From the NCBI GenBank assembly GCA_964349045.1, contig CAYGFI010000038.1:1-32064 (forward strand): 32,064 nucleotides of DNA. The letters are read 5' to 3'. This DNA comes from JACJXF01 sp964349045 (GTDB lineage: Bacteria > Bacteroidota > Bacteroidia > Bacteroidales > GCA-2748055). A model generated the notes under the pieces. That model worked only from the letters and a program-made list of their open reading frames with translations. It was not told where the DNA came from and made no database searches. The translations under genes and the position numbers were made by a program. This document shows positions 13,784 to 22,492 of the stretch, piece after piece. Each line of letters starts with the position of its first letter. Position 1 is the stretch's first letter.

Positions 13784-16204
13784 ATGACAACAAAACCCAA
13801 GGACCCAGGCTTTGAAGAATTTGTTCGTGAAGTCTTATCAGATTACAAAACGGCAATGGTAAGCCGGCATTGTAGTTTACTTGCCCGAAAAGAAGTGTTG
13901 ACAGGCAAAGCCAAATTCGGAATATTTGGCGATGGCAAAGAGATTGCCCAAATTGCCATGGCGAAAAATTTCATGCCTGGTGACTGGCGATCCGGATATT
14001 ACCGCGATCAGACTTTCATGTTTGCAACAGGCATCAGCAATGTGGAAGAGTTCTTTGCTCAGATTTATGGAGATACGGGTCTCGATCATAACCCGGGAAA
14101 TGGAGGGCGTTCCTTTAATAATCATTTTTGTACCCGCACTCTTCGTCCTGATGGTTCCTGGCAAAATCTTTCTGAATTGAAAAATTCCGCGGCAGATCTT
14201 TCACCAACAGCAGGACAAATGCCACGTCTGGTTGGACTTGGATACGCATCAAAATTATTCAGGCAAAACCCGGATTTGCATAAATTTAAAGAGTTTTCAA
14301 AGAATGGTAACGAAGTTGCCTTTGGAATGATTGGTGATGGTAGCACAGCCGAGGGTCCGTTCTTCGAAACAGTTAATGCTGCCGCGGTGCTTCAGATCCC
14401 TGTGGCTATTGCAGTTTGGGATGATGGTTATGGGATTTCTGTTACAAAAGACCTGCAGATCGTAAAAGCAAGTATTTCAGAAGCGCTTAAGGGATTTGAG
14501 AAACATGAAGATACGAATGGCATTCTGATTTACAAAGCCTTTGGATGGGATTATCCCGGTTTGTGTAAAGTTTTTAAGGAGGGAATTGCCATATGCAGGA
14601 CTGAACATATTCCGGTTTTGTTTCATATTGATGAAATGGTGCAGCCTACCGGTCATTCCACTTCAGGTTCGCACGAACGTTATAAAAATGCTGAAAGGCT
14701 TCAGTGGGAACTGGAATTTGATCCCATCAGAAAAATGAAAGAATGGATACTTGGAAAAAATATTGCAACAGAACCCGAGTTGGAAAGAATAGACCTTGAA
14801 GCTGAAAATGAAGTGCGCGAAGCCCGCAACAGAGCGTGGAAACATTACATCGGGCCAATTGAAAAGGAGAGACGGGAGATCCTGGAAATCATTGAAGGTC
14901 GAAGTTGCCAATGCAAAGCTGATAAATTCGATAAAGTAGGAGCATATGCCAGCAACCTTAAGAAAATAATTAATCCTATTCGTAAGGATAATCTAAGCAC
15001 TGCCAAAAGAATTCTTCGTCATGTGTGTCTCGATTGCCCCGGCAGGAAGGAGCTACAAACCAGGCTTTCTGCATGGCTTGAAACGGAGAAACGTAAAAAT
15101 ATTGATCGTTATAATACCACTCTTTATAATGAAACCGAGCGCTCTGCATTAAAAGTCAAAGCTATTCCGGCCATGTATAGCGACGATCCTGAAATGGTGA
15201 ATGGCAGGGAGATCATTCAAAATAATTTTGATAAGCTCTTTCATAAACTTCCCTTGCTGGTGACTTTTGGAGAGGATACCGGAAAAATTGGCGATGTAAA
15301 TAAAGCATTAGAAGGCCTTCAGGAAAAATACGGGGACCTGAGAGTAACTGATACCGGTATACGCGAAACAACTATATTGGGCCAGGGAATTGGAATGGCG
15401 TTACGCGGTTTGCGACCGGTTGCTGAAATTCAGTATTTCGATTATCTCCTGTATGGCTTGCAAACTCTTAGTGATGATCTTGCTACCCTTCACTGGCGGA
15501 CAAAGGCAGGACAGGCAGCTCCTCTAATTGTAAGAACACGGGGACACAGACTGGAGGGTATCTGGCATTCAGGATCACCCATGGGAATGGTAATTAACGC
15601 GATACGTGGGATGTATGTTTGTGTACCCCGCGATATGACCCGGGCAGCCGGATTTTATAATACTCTTCTGGCTGCCGATGATCCGGGGATAGTTATTGAA
15701 CCATTAAACGGGTACCGTTTAAAAGAAGCCCTGCCTGATAATATGGGAGAATTTAGAATTCCTCTTGGCGTTCCTGAGGTCCTTATTGAGGGAAGCGATA
15801 TCACCCTTGTCACCTACGGTTCCTGTGTACGTATCGCCGTTAATGCCATTGAACAACTTGAAGAGTTTGGAATAAGCGTGGAACTGATTGATGTGCAGAC
15901 TTTACTTCCCTTTGATATCAATCATATTATCGCGGGATCCGTTAAGAAGACCAGTAAGGTTGTTTTCTTCGACGAGGATGTACCCGGAGGTGCCACTGCT
16001 TACATGATGCAAAAAGTTCTTGAAGAACAGAAAGCGTTTTTTAATATTGAAACTGAACCGCGGACCATTTGTGCCAAAGATCACAGACCTGCTTACGGTA
16101 CTGATGGCGACTACTTCTCAAATCCAAACGCTGAAGATGTTTTTGAAACTCTCTATGGAATTATGAACGAGACAAATCCCTCGAAATACCCGTTACTTTA
16201 TTGA
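13784..16204 (+). CDS. Branched-chain 2-oxoacid dehydrogenase E1, fused alpha and beta subunits
   Basis: The 806-residue protein is a thiamine-diphosphate enzyme that decarboxylates branched-chain 2-oxoacids (or pyruvate-like acids) and passes the acyl group to E2 lipoate. Residues 1 to about 330 are the alpha part, with the ThDP/Mg motif GDGSTAEG ending near WDDGYGIS (about 183-217). Residues about 470-806 are the beta part, with FGEDTGKIGDV, TDTGIRETTILGQGIGMAL, and the C-terminal transketolase domain. A ~130-residue charged linker contains CQC and CLDC, of no known role. Fusion in one chain is common in Bacteroidota. No E2 or E3 gene is nearby. The exact substrate is uncertain. Confidence 0.88.
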   Translation: MTTKPKDPGFEEFVREVLSDYKTAMVSRHCSLLARKEVLTGKAKFGIFGDGKEIAQIAMAKNFMPGDWRSGYYRDQTFMFATGISNVEEFFAQIYGDTGLDHNPGNGGRSFNNHFCTRTLRPDGSWQNLSELKNSAADLSPTAGQMPRLVGLGYASKLFRQNPDLHKFKEFSKNGNEVAFGMIGDGSTAEGPFFETVNAAAVLQIPVAIAVWDDGYGISVTKDLQIVKASISEALKGFEKHEDTNGILIYKAFGWDYPGLCKVFKEGIAICRTEHIPVLFHIDEMVQPTGHSTSGSHERYKNAERLQWELEFDPIRKMKEWILGKNIATEPELERIDLEAENEVREARNRAWKHYIGPIEKERREILEIIEGRSCQCKADKFDKVGAYASNLKKIINPIRKDNLSTAKRILRHVCLDCPGRKELQTRLSAWLETEKRKNIDRYNTTLYNETERSALKVKAIPAMYSDDPEMVNGREIIQNNFDKLFHKLPLLVTFGEDTGKIGDVNKALEGLQEKYGDLRVTDTGIRETTILGQGIGMALRGLRPVAEIQYFDYLLYGLQTLSDDLATLHWRTKAGQAAPLIVRTRGHRLEGIWHSGSPMGMVINAIRGMYVCVPRDMTRAAGFYNTLLAADDPGIVIEPLNGYRLKEALPDNMGEFRIPLGVPEVLIEGSDITLVTYGSCVRIAVNAIEQLEEFGISVELIDVQTLLPFDINHIIAGSVKKTSKVVFFDEDVPGGATAYMMQKVLEEQKAFFNIETEPRTICAKDHRPAYGTDGDYFSNPNAEDVFETLYGIMNETNPSKYPLLY

Positions 16205-17692
16205 TTATACATCCAGTCGGGTTTCATCGGAGTTTGCTTTTTCAGGGATTTCACCATCTTTGTACCTTCTGATTTTGTAATTCAGACTTGCAATAATGAT
16301 AGCAACAAAAGGATTGACTATATTAAAAAAACAATACGGAAGATAGGTCCAGGTGCTGACTCCAAGCACTCTTGATTGTGTGGCGCCACATGTATTCCAT
16401 GGAACCAGCACGCTTGTGAGAGTGCCTCCGTCTTCCAGAGTCCGGCTGAGCAGCTCAGGTTTATACCCTCGCTTGCGGTAGGTGTCTGCAAACATCCTCC
16501 CCGGAACCACAATAGAAATGTACTGATCAGAGGCAGTTATATTAAAAAAGATACTTGTGGCTATGGTGGTAGCAACCAGGCTGCCTGTGTTTTTTGCATA
16601 TTTTATTACCGAATGCGTAATTCTGACGAGCATACCGGCCGATTCCATGGCTCCACCGAAAATCATTGCAGCCATGATCAGCCATATAGTGTTTAACATC
16701 CCGGCCATCCCTTCTGTTGTAAGGAGTTCATCCACCATTCCATTCTTTGTAACAACATTTACATGTCCAAACATAGATTGCATTACCGTTATATATGAGG
16801 CTTTAAAGAAATTCCCGTTTACACCGGATATTTCTATGATAAGATGAGGCTGAAAAATGATGGCAAACAAACCTCCCAGCAAGGTGCCTGCAAGAAGAGC
16901 GGGCAGAGGGGGAACTTTTTTTACTATGATGATAATTAGACCAAGTGGCACAAGGAAAAGCCAGGGTGTGATTGTAAACCAGCTTTCGATTGCATTAATT
17001 ACAGCAGGAATATCAGTCGTTGTTTCCTGAAAATTATAGTTAAATCCAATAATTAAAAAAATCACAAGACAGATTATCATGCTTGGGGTTGTGGTAATAG
17101 CCATATACCGGATATGCGTGAACAGGTCTGTACCTGCCATGGCCGGCGCCAGATTTGTGGTGTCGGATAAGGGTGACATTTTATCTCCGAAATACGAACC
17201 GGAAATTACAGCGCCGGCAATAATTCCTTCATGCAGGCCCAATGTTTTACCAATTCCAATGAGCGCAATTCCAATGGTCGCGATAGTGGACCAGGAGCTG
17301 CCGGTTGCAAGAGAGACAATACCTGTGATTATAACGGTTGCAAATAAAAAAATTGTGGGATTAAAAATTTTCAATCCGTAACAAATCATTGCAGGAACGA
17401 CACCGCTTATCATCCAGGTACCTGCCAGAGAACCGATAAGTAACAGGATTAAAATTGAAGACATGGCAGATCCGATTGAATAAACAATCCTTTTTCGCAC
17501 GTGCACCCATGAGTATCCCAGGCGGACTGATATAATACCGGCAAAAGCAGCTGCCAGGATCAATGCAATCTGATTGGCGCCGTTTAGAGTATGATCTCCG
17601 AAATAAATAACATTGAAAAATAGCAGGAAGATGAGAAGAACAATTGGAATCAAAGCCTGTAATAATGAGGGGGTTTTTCCTGTTTCGTTCAT
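16205..17692 (-). CDS. nhaC: NhaC-family Na+/H+ antiporter
   Basis: The 495-residue membrane protein has about 11-12 hydrophobic helices. Signatures of the NhaC family are TGSSWSTIATIGIALIGIG, GAVISGSYFGDKMSPLSDTT and, near the C terminus, LEDGGTLTSVLVPWNTCGA. It exchanges Na+ for H+ across the inner membrane and would work with the sodium circuit set up by Nqr. Its stop abuts the E1 stop with no spacer, so the two genes converge head-on in transcription. Confidence 0.88.
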   Translation of the reverse strand: MNETGKTPSLLQALIPIVLLIFLLFFNVIYFGDHTLNGANQIALILAAAFAGIISVRLGYSWVHVRKRIVYSIGSAMSSILILLLIGSLAGTWMISGVVPAMICYGLKIFNPTIFLFATVIITGIVSLATGSSWSTIATIGIALIGIGKTLGLHEGIIAGAVISGSYFGDKMSPLSDTTNLAPAMAGTDLFTHIRYMAITTTPSMIICLVIFLIIGFNYNFQETTTDIPAVINAIESWFTITPWLFLVPLGLIIIIVKKVPPLPALLAGTLLGGLFAIIFQPHLIIEISGVNGNFFKASYITVMQSMFGHVNVVTKNGMVDELLTTEGMAGMLNTIWLIMAAMIFGGAMESAGMLVRITHSVIKYAKNTGSLVATTIATSIFFNITASDQYISIVVPGRMFADTYRKRGYKPELLSRTLEDGGTLTSVLVPWNTCGATQSRVLGVSTWTYLPYCFFNIVNPFVAIIIASLNYKIRRYKDGEIPEKANSDETRLDV

Positions 17693-17901
17693 AGGTACCT
17701 TATTGAGGTAGGGAAGATAATGAATATTTAAGAACCTAAGGCAACTTATTCCTGTCTAAACAAGTCTTTATTGTATATCATATAAAAACAGATACCTGAC
17801 AATCTATTTTCGTACTTTATCAAATAAAAAAGTTTTTTATTGAATTAATAAATAAAGCCTTATTAAATTCACAGCAGTTTTTATACCAGAATCCACATGC
17901 T

Positions 17902-18489
17902 ATGAACCTGAATATAGATTTCTTCAAAATAACAAATAACCAGGTTGCTTCACAGGGAAGAGTCCTCATAGCGGAGCCTTTTCTAAATGATACTTATTTC
18001 AAGCGCTCGGTGGTTTTTATCACAGAGCATAATGATGAGGGCTCAGTAGGTTTTGTGTTGAATAAACCGATTGAACTCAAAGTGCAGGACGTAATTCAGA
18101 ATTTTCCGTTTATCGATGCCGGTATTAGTATTGGAGGTCCTGTAAACACAAATACTTTGCATTATATCCATACCCTGGGTAATCTTATCCCGGAGAGTAT
18201 TAAAGTTTTAGATAATATTTACTGGGGAGGTGATTTTGAAACTGTTAAGGATTATATATCTGAAGGTGTAATTGGAAAGGAACAGATACGTTTTTTTCTT
18301 GGATATTCGGGATGGGGCGCTCAACAACTGGAGAATGAGCTTCAGGAAAACGCGTGGCTGGTGGCCGAGATAAATTCTGAAATGATTATGAAAGGGGAAG
18401 AAGTAGGCTTTTGGAACAAAATACATGAAAAAATGGATAGTAAATATCAGGTATGGGCTAACTTTCCTGAGAATCCCGGACTTAACTGA
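17902..18489 (+). CDS. yqgE: YqgE/AlgH family protein
   Basis: The 195-residue product matches the YqgE/AlgH (DUF179) family: GRVLIAEPFLNDTYFKRSVV, then GSVGFVLNKPIE, GGPVN at about residues 95-99, YWGGDF, and FFLGYSGWGAQQLENEL. The function is not firmly established. The start ATG follows a 209-bp AT-rich spacer shared divergently with nhaC, in which I see no other gene. Its last 8 bp overlap the 3' end of the convergent gmhB-like gene. Confidence 0.92.
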   Translation: MNLNIDFFKITNNQVASQGRVLIAEPFLNDTYFKRSVVFITEHNDEGSVGFVLNKPIELKVQDVIQNFPFIDAGISIGGPVNTNTLHYIHTLGNLIPESIKVLDNIYWGGDFETVKDYISEGVIGKEQIRFFLGYSGWGAQQLENELQENAWLVAEINSEMIMKGEEVGFWNKIHEKMDSKYQVWANFPENPGLN

Positions 18490-18985
18490 TACCCAAATCA
18501 TTTTTAATCAACTCAATTATCAGACTCATATCCTGATTGTTATTTACCCTGATTGTTTTCAGTCCCGCTTTATGACCGGCTTCAATATCTGTTTCACTAT
18601 CACCAATAAAATAGGAATCCTTTACATTAATTGAAAAGCGTGAAATAGCTTTTTCAATCAAAACAGTATCGGGCTTCCGGCAAATACATTTTTCATTCTC
18701 AGGGTGATGCGGGCAGTAATAAATTTCATCAAAGGAAATGCCTCTCTTATTTAATAAACGGGCCATCCTTATATGTACCTTATCTACATCATCTTTTGAA
18801 TAAATTCCCCTGGATACTCCACCCTGATTTGAAATTATAATTAAAAGAAAACCTTGTGATTGTAACCAGGCTAATAATTCCGGTACACCCGGATTTAATT
18901 TAAAATCTAAAGGATCAGAGATATAGTAATGTCCCGAATCACTGTTGATTACGCCATCGCGATCGAAAAATATTGCTTTAGACAT
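18482..18985 (-). CDS. gmhB: HAD-IIIA histidinol/heptose bisphosphate phosphatase (GmhB-like)
   Basis: The 167-residue protein has the HAD nucleophile motif FFDRDG with Asp8 and Asp10, SNQGG as motif II, and FIGDSETDIEAG as motif IV. The zinc-binding loop CPHHPENEKCICRKP is typical of D-glycero-D-manno-heptose-1,7-bisphosphate 7-phosphatase, which acts in LPS core heptose synthesis. It is the last gene of the amn-holA-rhomboid-gmhB operon. A related nucleotide-sugar or histidinol-phosphate phosphatase role cannot be excluded. Confidence 0.82.
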   Translation of the reverse strand: MSKAIFFDRDGVINSDSGHYYISDPLDFKLNPGVPELLAWLQSQGFLLIIISNQGGVSRGIYSKDDVDKVHIRMARLLNKRGISFDEIYYCPHHPENEKCICRKPDTVLIEKAISRFSINVKDSYFIGDSETDIEAGHKAGLKTIRVNNNQDMSLIIELIKNDLGIS

Positions 18986-18988
18986 GCT

Positions 18989-19606
18989 TTAGAATCCAAG
19001 TTGATGAAAAAACAGATTAATCTGGGATGGTTCCAGTAAAACAGGGAAAATAATTCCATAAATGGCGCCCCAAAGATGGGCATCGTGGTTAATATGATCT
19101 TTGTCTTTTTTACCCATGTAACTCGAATAGGCCAGATACAGAATGCCGAAAACTATACCAGGCATAGGTAAAATACCATACAGGAGTATTTTTTCCAGAG
19201 GGGAAAAGAAAATACTTGTAAATAGCACTGCAGATACAGCTCCTGATGCACCAACTGCAATATAATACGGATCTTTTCTTTTCTTCAGAAAAGTTGTAAG
19301 ACTCGAAATCAGGATCGCCGAAAAATATAAAAGTACAAAGCTTAATAAACCTGAACGGATATGTCCCGCGTTTTCAAGAAAGCTGAACTCCCTCTCAACA
19401 TAGACTCCAAAAGAAAATAGAACAATCATGTTGATTAGCAAATGAATCCAGTCAGCATGAAGAAATGCATGAGAAATAAACCGGTAATATTCTTTTCGTT
19501 GAGAAATACGGTAAGGCGAAAAATCGTACCTGCTCATAAAAACAGGATTCTGAAAAGATATAATTGAAATTATTGCGGTAATTATGACGATTATGATAGT
19601 AATCAT
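18989..19606 (-). CDS. Rhomboid-family intramembrane serine protease
   Basis: The 205-residue protein has about six hydrophobic helices. The catalytic pair is visible as Ser121 in VGASGAVSA (GxSG) and His177 in HDAHLWGAIYG. The L1-loop region carries HAFLHADWIHLLINM, with conserved His and Asn. It would cleave membrane proteins within the bilayer; the substrate is unknown. It starts 2 bp after holA and is 3 bp before gmhB, so it is probably cotranscribed with both. Confidence 0.9.
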   Translation of the reverse strand: MITIIIVIITAIISIISFQNPVFMSRYDFSPYRISQRKEYYRFISHAFLHADWIHLLINMIVLFSFGVYVEREFSFLENAGHIRSGLLSFVLLYFSAILISSLTTFLKKRKDPYYIAVGASGAVSAVLFTSIFFSPLEKILLYGILPMPGIVFGILYLAYSSYMGKKDKDHINHDAHLWGAIYGIIFPVLLEPSQINLFFHQLGF

Positions 19607-19608
19607 TT

Positions 19609-20631
19609 TCAGTGAAGGATTTTAAAGATTAGTTCTTTCAGCAATTCTCCGGCACCGGTGGAAACATTTCCGAAGCCTTTTGATTTTATATCATATTGCC
19701 GTAACAGGGAAATGATCTGTATTACTTTTGATGCATTATAATTTCTGGCAGCTTGCTCGTATTCACCAGTAAAGTAAGGATTTATCTTCAATCTGGATGC
19801 AACATTGTTCCTGGATTTATCATCCAGACTATGGTAAATCAGAATTTTACTAAAATAAAGGTAAAGTATCGAAAGGGTAACAGTAATGTGATTATTCTTT
19901 TGGTTATCAGCAAAATAATTGATGATCTGATTGGCTTTCAGAATATTTCTTGCCCCCAGGGCATTCTGCAGTTCAAAATTGTTAAACTCCTTGCTGATAC
20001 CAATATTTCTTTCAATGTCGTGTGATGTAATCATTTTAGTATTATCAGCTAAAACAATCACTAACTTGTCGAGTTCGTTGGAAATCCTTGATAGATCATT
20101 ACCCAAAAACTCGGTTAAAAGAATTGCAGCTTTTGGTTCTATCCTGTAATTTCGTTTCGCGAGGTTACTGGTAATCCATTCCGGTATTTTGTTTTCATAT
20201 AGTTTATTTGACTCGTAAAAAACCGCATTTTCCTGAAGGGATTTATAAAGGGTTTTTCTTTTATCGAGACTTTTATACTTATAATTAATAACCAGAAGGG
20301 TTGATTTCAGGGGATTTTTGATGTAATGAATCAGATCTTCGAAGTTTTTAATCTCCTGTGCTTCTTTCACAATTACCAACTGATAATTGGCCATCATTGG
20401 AAAACGACGGGCTATATTGGTAACTGCAATGGCATCCGTATCCTTACCATAAATAACCGTCTGATTAAAAGCTTTCTCAGCTTCGGTTAATACATTTTGC
20501 ATAATGTATTCTGTGATCTTATCAATATAATAAGGCTCTTCTCCACTTAAAAAATATATGGGATGAAAGATCTTGTTTTTCAGATCTTTATATAATTGCT
20601 CAATACTAATACTATTTTGTGTGGCAGCCAT
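19609..20631 (-). CDS. holA: DNA polymerase III subunit delta
   Basis: HolA is the clamp-loader delta subunit that opens the sliding clamp. The 340-residue product opens with YKDLKNKIFHPIYFLSGEEP, followed by RRFPMMANYQLVIVKEAQEI and LLTEFLGNDLSRISNELDKL, all typical of delta. There is no ATPase P-loop, as expected. It lies 3 bp from amn on one side and 2 bp from the rhomboid gene on the other. Confidence 0.92.
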   Translation of the reverse strand: MAATQNSISIEQLYKDLKNKIFHPIYFLSGEEPYYIDKITEYIMQNVLTEAEKAFNQTVIYGKDTDAIAVTNIARRFPMMANYQLVIVKEAQEIKNFEDLIHYIKNPLKSTLLVINYKYKSLDKRKTLYKSLQENAVFYESNKLYENKIPEWITSNLAKRNYRIEPKAAILLTEFLGNDLSRISNELDKLVIVLADNTKMITSHDIERNIGISKEFNNFELQNALGARNILKANQIINYFADNQKNNHITVTLSILYLYFSKILIYHSLDDKSRNNVASRLKINPYFTGEYEQAARNYNASKVIQIISLLRQYDIKSKGFGNVSTGAGELLKELIFKILH

Positions 20632-20634
20632 GGG

Positions 20635-21408
20635 TCAATCGAATCTCAGGTGTTTAACCGAAATACCGTTGTTTTTTAGTTCTTTAAGGGAATCAACCCC
20701 AATCATCAGATGTTCTTTCACGTAATTCTTACTCACAGCTTTATCGCTCTCAGCAGTCTTGATACCGGATGAAATCATCGGCTGGTCGGAAACAAGTAAC
20801 AGGGCGCCTGTTGGAATTTCATTTGCGAAACCAACTGTAAAAATGGTTGCTGTTTCCATATCTATTGCCATGGAACGGGTTCCTCTCAGGTATTCCTTAA
20901 AATCTTCATCATATTCCCAGACTCTCCGGTTGGTCGTGTAAACTGTACCGGTCCAGTAATCTCTTCCTTTAGCCCTTATGGTGGATGAAACGGCCCTTTG
21001 AAGCTTGAATGCCGGGAGGCTTGGTATCTCGGGCGGTAGATACTCATTTGATGTGCCTTCTCCCTTTATGGCTGCTATGGGAAGTATCAGATCTCCCAAT
21101 TCATTTTTTCGTTTTAATCCCCCGCATTTTCCAAGAAAAAGAACTGCTTTGGGAAGGATTGCGCTCAAAAGATCCATTATTGTGGCCGCATTAGCGCTGC
21201 CAATACCGAAATTAATGATTGTTATACCGTCTGCCACGGCGCATTGCATAGGGACACTTTTATTAATTATCTTTGTTTTATACGTTGTGCAGAATATATC
21301 CAGGTATTGGCTGAAATTCGTAAGCAATATATACTTTCCAAAAGCATCAAGACTGCATCCGGTATATCTGGGAAGCCAGTTCTCAACAATTTCCTGTTTT
21401 GTCTTCAT
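20635..21408 (-). CDS. amn: AMP nucleosidase
   Basis: The 257-residue protein belongs to the short AMP nucleosidase form common in Bacteroidota, a PNP/UDP phosphorylase-fold enzyme that splits AMP into adenine and ribose 5-phosphate. Signatures are GIGSANAATIMDLL, LFLGKCGGLK, YWTGTVYTTNRRVWEYD and MAIDMETATIFTVGF, the last holding the catalytic/ribose-binding Glu. It is first in a four-gene operon and is divergent from the HSDR_N gene, with 48 bp between start codons. Confidence 0.92.
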   Translation of the reverse strand: MKTKQEIVENWLPRYTGCSLDAFGKYILLTNFSQYLDIFCTTYKTKIINKSVPMQCAVADGITIINFGIGSANAATIMDLLSAILPKAVLFLGKCGGLKRKNELGDLILPIAAIKGEGTSNEYLPPEIPSLPAFKLQRAVSSTIRAKGRDYWTGTVYTTNRRVWEYDEDFKEYLRGTRSMAIDMETATIFTVGFANEIPTGALLLVSDQPMISSGIKTAESDKAVSKNYVKEHLMIGVDSLKELKNNGISVKHLRFD

Positions 21409-21456
21409 GTTATTTGCAGTATTTAATACTTTAGCATCTGTTTTGATTCCGGAAAT

Positions 21457-21938
21457 ATGAAAGCTTTAAATTTACCAACTTATTCCCTTAAAATAAAATC
21501 AGAAAACGATCTGGAGTATGTTTATGATCAGTTCCGGAAAAAATATGTCCGACTTACTCCTGAAGAATGGGTACGGCAAAATTTTGCTCTTTACCTTGTA
21601 CATGAAAAGTCATACCCGGGGTCCAGAATGATGATCGAAAAGTCTCTTCGGATCAATAAGTTGTCAAAACGTTGTGATATACTTATTTGTAATGATGCCG
21701 GTGATCCTGTTCTGATGATTGAATGTAAATCCCCCGAAATAAAAATTGGACAAAGTACATTTGAACAGGTATCGGTTTACAATATNNNNNNNNNNATATT
21801 AACTTTCATGTTAAGTATCTTATTATAACTAATGGGCTGCAGCATTATTGTTGTTTTGTTGATTTTAAAGACCGGAGTGTTAATTTTTTAAAGGAAATTC
21901 CTGATTATGAGGCAATCAGGCATTCAGATACGCACTAA
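21457..21938 (+). CDS. Type I restriction HsdR N-terminal-domain protein, interrupted by assembly gap
   Basis: The protein has an HSDR_N_2-type nuclease-like core: KRCDILICNDAGDPVLMIECKSPEI carries the PD-(D/E)XK pattern with Asp...Glu-x-Lys. Ten N bases at 21786-21795 break the frame. Reading from 21798 onwards restores the family's C-terminal half (FHVKYLIITNGLQHYCC, then KEIPDYEAI) to TAA at 21936. The true gap must therefore be 2 modulo 3 bases long, not 10. About 150-160 residues in total. This stand-alone domain beside holA is widespread in Bacteroidota and is not evidence of a restriction system. It overlaps the GNAT gene by 15 bp tail to tail. Confidence 0.8.
21786..21795. other. Assembly gap (10 N)
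   Basis: Ten N bases mark a scaffold join. The coding frame on each side is incompatible with exactly ten bases, so the number is a placeholder. Confidence 0.99.
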
Positions 21939-22450
21939 TTGGAGTAGATATTCCGAAAGCCATTGATCACCTTTCTTAATCCAGTCTTTTTTTTGTCCGG
22001 TTATCACATATCCTTGTTTTATAAAAAGGTTTAAACTTTCTTTATTATCCTCACAGATATTACAATACAATTGTTTCAGGGCAAGGGTTCCAAATGCGTA
22101 TTCCCTGATAGATTGAAGCGCTTCGGTCGCATAACCATGATTACGGTCTTCAGGATCACCAATCAGAATACCAACTCCTGCACGCTGGTGAACAGGATCG
22201 TAATCAAAAAGGTCTGTAGCTCCTATCACCGATTTATCAGACTTTTTCTGAATGATAAGCCTTAATTGTTTTGCCTCAAATATGTCCTGATGGGCTTGTT
22301 CGAGATATTTTTTAAGTGTAAACTTTGAAAAGGGAGTAAGAGTATTACTCAAATGCCATATTGAAGGGTCGTTTCCCAACGATATAAAATATCAAGATCT
22401 TCGGGTTCGAGCGCACGAAGCTGAATTCGGGTATTCTCAAGGATATGCAT
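21924..22450 (-). pseudogene. GNAT acetyltransferase with a one-base frameshift near the N terminus
   Basis: The main open frame (21924-22379) would start at a TTG and lacks the family N terminus. The missing part lies upstream in another frame: ATG at 22450 encodes MHILENTRIQLRALEPEDLD, then ILYRWE, and runs into a stop shortly after. Adding one A to the AAA run (T's at 22372-22374 on the plus strand) joins the two as LYRWENDPSIWHLSNTL. The GNAT acetyl-CoA loop is seen in DRNHGYATEAL. The expected full protein is about 175 residues, of the RimJ/RimL or diamine-acetyltransferase type. A real mutation or a sequencing error is equally possible. Confidence 0.75.
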
Positions 22451-22492
22451 ATATATTCCGGATTTTATTTTTGGCCTGGCAGATATGTTACA

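Noticed and set aside
16376..16847. Two plus-strand frames (106 and 96 residues) inside nhaC
   Set aside because: They are antisense shadows of a clearly recognisable antiporter gene.
21457..21938. HSDR_N gene as sign of a type I restriction system
   Set aside because: No hsdM or hsdS or helicase part is present; stand-alone HSDR_N proteins beside holA are common in Bacteroidota.
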